Positions 61,511-64,000 of a stretch of 64,000 nucleotides of DNA are shown here, in pieces. A model generated the notes under the pieces. That model ran no database searches and was not told the origin of the DNA. It worked only from the letters and a program-made list of their open reading frames with translations. The stretch's first letter is position 1, and each line of letters starts with the position of its first letter. The DNA comes from CBDCYS01 sp965226245 (GTDB lineage: Bacteria; Acidobacteriota; Terriglobia; Bryobacterales; UBA6623), in the NCBI GenBank assembly GCA_965226245.1, contig CBDDCL010000015.1, forward strand, positions 6,572,001 through 6,636,000, read 5' to 3'. The position numbers and the translations under genes are program-made.

Positions 61511-62383
61511 AGCGGTCCTTTCTCCTACTCGCCGACACCCCGCGGGTCATGCGTGTGGGGTTGGCGGTGGGGCGTCTGTTTCGTCACAGCAGCGGATTGG
61601 GGCGCACATTCTAGCCCGAAGTTCCAAAGGCGCCAAGGTAGAAGTGTTTTGTTTGTGGGGGTTAGTTTAGGCGGGGGGTGTCGGTTACTGACTACACCTC
61701 GCATTCAGAGCTTGACCTTTAGCAACTCCAGCGTCCGCCGTTGCGCCAGCGTGGGCAGCGTCGTCATCTCAAATGACGGAACCGTCTGGTCGGCGGTTCG
61801 ATGCGGTTTTTCGTGATGGTCGCCAGGTCCTTCAGCCAGTCTTGAAAACTTTGCAGCCCCTCCGGGGTCCGCTTGCGCCGCGCCTTGGCCTGCACCGCGG
61901 CCGAGCGCTCGGCCGACGCTACCGGCGACGCCGGGGCCTCCCTTCCGCACCGCGGTCTCCCTTCGCTGGCATGCCGTGCCCACTACCCCGGCGGACCGAA
62001 CCGCTGCAAGTGTCGGTTGCTTCCCGGCTGGTGCGGCCTTCCCCGTATCTCAGGCGGGCCGGCGTCCGCGATTTTCCTTTCGAGGCCTGCTCAAGCTTAC
62101 TGCGCGTTACGGCCTGCCAGATCGCTCGGCCAGCTTCCTCTGGACTTTGTCACGAGGCTTCCGCCCGGCCAGTTACCCGACGCGCCGCTCGTCAGCTTCC
62201 ACGCTTACCGAACGCTTACCGACAACTACATGGGTGGGCTCCTTCCTCCCACAGGGTGTCCGCGCCGAAAAGGAGCACTGAGAAACACGGGCTAGGAGTC
62301 TGTTCCACAGAAATCTTCGGTACCACATATAGACAAACCTAGATTTCTTGGGAATTATATACGAAAGTGGCGAAAACGATGAA
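61511..62383. other. Long region without an intact gene; IS remnants
   Basis: About 870 bp. It contains a transposase-tail remnant on the minus strand (61705-61880) and ends with an IS-end-like TGAGAAACACGGGCTAG at 62280-62296. The GC-rich stretch 61930-62280 has long open frames on the plus strand but no recognisable protein. It reads as decayed mobile DNA. Confidence 0.45.
61705..61880 (-). pseudogene. C-terminal remnant of an IS1634-like transposase
   Basis: One minus-strand frame gives SFQDWLKDLATITKNRIEPP, and after a frameshift the adjacent frame gives VPSFEMTTLPTLAQRRTLEL and a stop. The pair LxDLATIxxN... followed by T-x-P-x-x-x-Q-R-x-x-x-LL is typical of the ends of IS1634-type transposases. 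Only the last ~60 residues survive and the frame is broken. Confidence 0.4.
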
Positions 62384-62587
62384 TCAGCGAGACTTGGGCG
62401 GCATCACCTGACGCACGCGAACCGGGCGCACCAAAGCCTTGATCGCATCCTCTAACGTCCCCTTGAGGCGCAAGTCCTCGCGTAGCTCCTTCACGGACGG
62501 TTGGTAGTCCGTGTGGGGTACGTCCACAATGGGGGGCTTGGGCTGATTCTTCGGCATATCTCGTTTCGGGTCGAGCATGGCTTTCAT
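62384..62587 (-). CDS. Small uncharacterised protein
   Basis: A 67-residue basic protein (MLDPKRDMPKNQPKPPIVDV, VKELREDLRLKGTLEDAIKA). An excellent ribosome-binding site (GGAAGGGAGG, four bases before ATG 62587) supports expression. No family recognised. It is the last of three small genes in line behind the IS1595-type transposase at the window end. Confidence 0.6.
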   Translation of the reverse strand: MKAMLDPKRDMPKNQPKPPIVDVPHTDYQPSVKELREDLRLKGTLEDAIKALVRPVRVRQVMPPKSR

Positions 62588-62632
62588 GTTCCCTCCCTTC
62601 CAAGGTGTACTAAGAGCTTCAGGGCTTCAAGT

Positions 62633-62794
62633 TCATCGGGGAAGTTCCCGATCAACAAATTTCCACTCTATTCTTCGGGGGTCAGAATGTATGATCATGA
62701 TCCATGTGTCCCCCGATACTGTATCCAAGAGTATTTTATCGCTGCTTGAAAGTTCTACAATCTGAAAACTGGCAACCATCTTCTCTTCTTTCAT
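62633..62794 (-). CDS. Very small uncharacterised protein
   Basis: A 53-residue protein (MKEEKMVASFQIVELSSSDK, TVSGDTWIMIIHSDPRRIEW). The ATG at 62794 follows AAGGAAAA. A longer frame to 62872 would overlap the upstream gene. The pattern looks like a small beta-sheet protein; no family recognised. Confidence 0.5.
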   Translation of the reverse strand: MKEEKMVASFQIVELSSSDKILLDTVSGDTWIMIIHSDPRRIEWKFVDRELPR

Positions 62795-62853
62795 TTTTGG
62801 GGTTTTCCTTATCGGGGGGATTGTTGCAGTGCCTTCTTGAAGCCCACGCACTT

Positions 62854-63267
62854 TCACCCCGCCAGTGGCCATAACAGCGGCTCAAGAACCCGACGAATCA
62901 CCTGCCAACGAAGGAACTCTCCCTTGCCGTCGATTTGGTAGCGGCACTCGCCATCGTCATTTAGTGTAAGGGTTAACTCCGTCTTTTTGTTGACCAGGAT
63001 GCAGTCTTTTTCTTCGTCAAGGGTGAAGCTTACCTTTGCCTCTTGCTTCTGGTTGCAACCCCGCTGAACTGAGCATTCATTTTCGTCAAGGGTGAATTTT
63101 TCATTGTGATAGGAAAACGACAGGGCAGACCCCCTCGACAACAGTTTTCCCCGTTCAGCTACGAAAGATTCCAAGTCGCTCTTCAGATTGACAAACTCTT
63201 TGTACACTGAGCACTTGTGACGGGCCTTGACCCAGTTGAAGTCATGCGACGATTTATCACCGGACAT
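62854..63267 (-). CDS. Uncharacterised protein
   Basis: A 137-residue protein with repeated strand-like segments (ALSFSYHNEKFTLDENECSV, AKVSFTLDEEKDCILVNKKT, LTLTLNDDGECRYQIDGKGE) and an N-terminal helix. No signal peptide. The ATG at 63267 has GGGAGA eight bases upstream. It starts 21 bp after the transposase stop, on the same strand, so it is probably co-transcribed with it. Unknown function. Confidence 0.6.
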   Translation of the reverse strand: MSGDKSSHDFNWVKARHKCSVYKEFVNLKSDLESFVAERGKLLSRGSALSFSYHNEKFTLDENECSVQRGCNQKQEAKVSFTLDEEKDCILVNKKTELTLTLNDDGECRYQIDGKGEFLRWQVIRRVLEPLLWPLAG

Positions 63268-63288
63268 GTAGATATTCTCCCAGCGCCA

Positions 63289-64000
63289 TTACGCCCGTGT
63301 ACCAGAAGCCAAGCCGTTACTCGCGATCAGCGTCCGGTATCGTAGCCGCTTACCCTCCATGCCGCTCTGAAGGGTTCCAAGCTGGTCAATGGTGTCTTGT
63401 TCGCGGAGGTTGTGGCGACCCGCGAACTCTTGCACGTAGCGGTCCAGGTGTTTAGGCGAGAGCTTGTGGAACGTGCCTTTATGCGCTCTCTTCAACATGG
63501 ACCATAGCGACTCGATGCCGTTGGTGTGTACGTCTCCCCTGACGTACTCGGAGAGCGAGTGTTTGACCGTGGCATGGTCGAACGGGAGCGAGTGATAGGC
63601 CCCCGCATCGTCGGTGTAGACCTTCGCGCCTGGTTGTGCGTGTTCGATGACGAAACCTTTCAGTGTGTCGCTGTCAGTGGACGTGACAACTTGGGCGGCG
63701 ACTTGCTTGGTCGCCCTGTCTTTCGCGCCAACAACGGCGGTTTTCCCGACCGGCCCACGCCCGTCCAGTTCCTTGCGCTTGGCCTTGGGCATATTGCGCC
63801 GCTTCCCGCCCACGTAGGTCTCGTCCACTTCGACCGGACCTGCGAACAGCATACCATCCTGCGACAAGGCTGCACGCAACCTGTGGGCAAGAAACCAAGA
63901 AGTTTTCTGCGTTACGCCGATGTCTCGATGGAGCTTCATACTGGACACGCTCTTGAGACTCGTCATCAGAAGAAAGGCCCCGATGAGCCAGTCCTGATAG
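63289..64000 (-). CDS. Second IS1595-type transposase, 5' end outside window
   Basis: At least 237 codons; the frame is still open at the window edge (YQDWLIGAFLLMTSLKSVSS). The ISXO2-like DDE domain has PVEVDETYVGGKRRNMPKAK, AKVYTDDAGAYHSL, and HTNGIESLWSMLKRAHKGTF with the later HLDRYVQEFAGRHNLRE. It is clearly different from the seven-copy IS1595 element in this window. Its zinc ribbon would lie beyond the window. Three small genes follow in the same direction. Confidence 0.85.
   Translation of the reverse strand, partial: YQDWLIGAFLLMTSLKSVSSMKLHRDIGVTQKTSWFLAHRLRAALSQDGMLFAGPVEVDETYVGGKRRNMPKAKRKELDGRGPVGKTAVVGAKDRATKQVAAQVVTSTDSDTLKGFVIEHAQPGAKVYTDDAGAYHSLPFDHATVKHSLSEYVRGDVHTNGIESLWSMLKRAHKGTFHKLSPKHLDRYVQEFAGRHNLREQDTIDQLGTLQSGMEGKRLRYRTLIASNGLASGTRA

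Noticed and set aside
61930..62295. Overlapping plus-strand open frames of 100-190 codons
   Set aside because: Several frames are open at once because of GC-rich DNA; none gives a recognisable protein, and the segment lies between IS remnants.

Overview
The window looks like a chromosomal segment of a high-GC soil-type bacterium, most plausibly an Acidobacteriota of the Solibacter/Bryobacterales kind. This is inferred from content, not from a marker gene: Tat-exported Gfo/Idh/MocA oxidoreductases, a serine/threonine kinase fused to a TolB-type propeller, futalosine-pathway menaquinone genes, heavy insertion-sequence load and many dispersed palindromic repeats. I saw no rRNA, tRNA or CRISPR array.

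Layout. 0-5.2 kb: an ISNCY-type IS with a 17-bp target duplication, two Gfo/Idh/MocA oxidoreductases and IS1595-family copy 1. 5.2-9.0 kb: kinase-propeller protein and a SpoT-like HD hydrolase. 9.0-11.5 kb: IS1595 copies 2 and 3. 11.8-17.4 kb: mqnC-mqnA (futalosine menaquinone route), dprA and topA. 17.5-20.1 kb: an IS630 element, a HELDH-motif protein and two decayed gene remnants. 20.1-24.1 kb: an MrfA-like helicase and an MrfB-like exonuclease. 24.3-27.3 kb: dicarboxylate symporter, a small conserved protein and a thioredoxin-fold protein. 27.6-32.0 kb: four glycosyltransferases. 32.3-36.0 kb: an rve-type IS, gene remnants, a lipoprotein and lipA.

36.6-45.6 kb is the oddest part. A two-gene minus-strand operon encodes a phosphotransferase-like protein (43898-45598) followed by a roughly 1,100-residue protein with a GT-A glycosyltransferase-like domain. 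The second gene is broken by IS1595 copies 7, 6 and 4/5. At copies 6 and 7, removing the IS and one 8-bp duplication restores the reading frame exactly. At copies 4/5 (36861-38746) the sequence is a deletion-only mosaic of IS and neighbouring gene, which looks like an assembly artefact or a shredded duplication.

45.7-64 kb: biotin carboxylase and biotin carrier subunits, a DnaC-like ATPase, an S41 protease, an IS1380-like element whose transposase is split by a 188-bp MITE carrying the element's own ends, murJ, a C4 zinc-ribbon coiled-coil protein, acyl-CoA dehydrogenase, a dGTPase-like gene, a TPR membrane protein, a histidine kinase/response regulator pair, and finally a second, different IS1595-type transposase (cut by the window end) in line with three small uncharacterised genes.

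The five intact IS1595 copies encode identical proteins and their other-frame translations are also identical, so the element has multiplied very recently. Intergenic space is filled by at least five families of short palindromic or fold-back repeats; two of these share their ends with the IS1380-like element.
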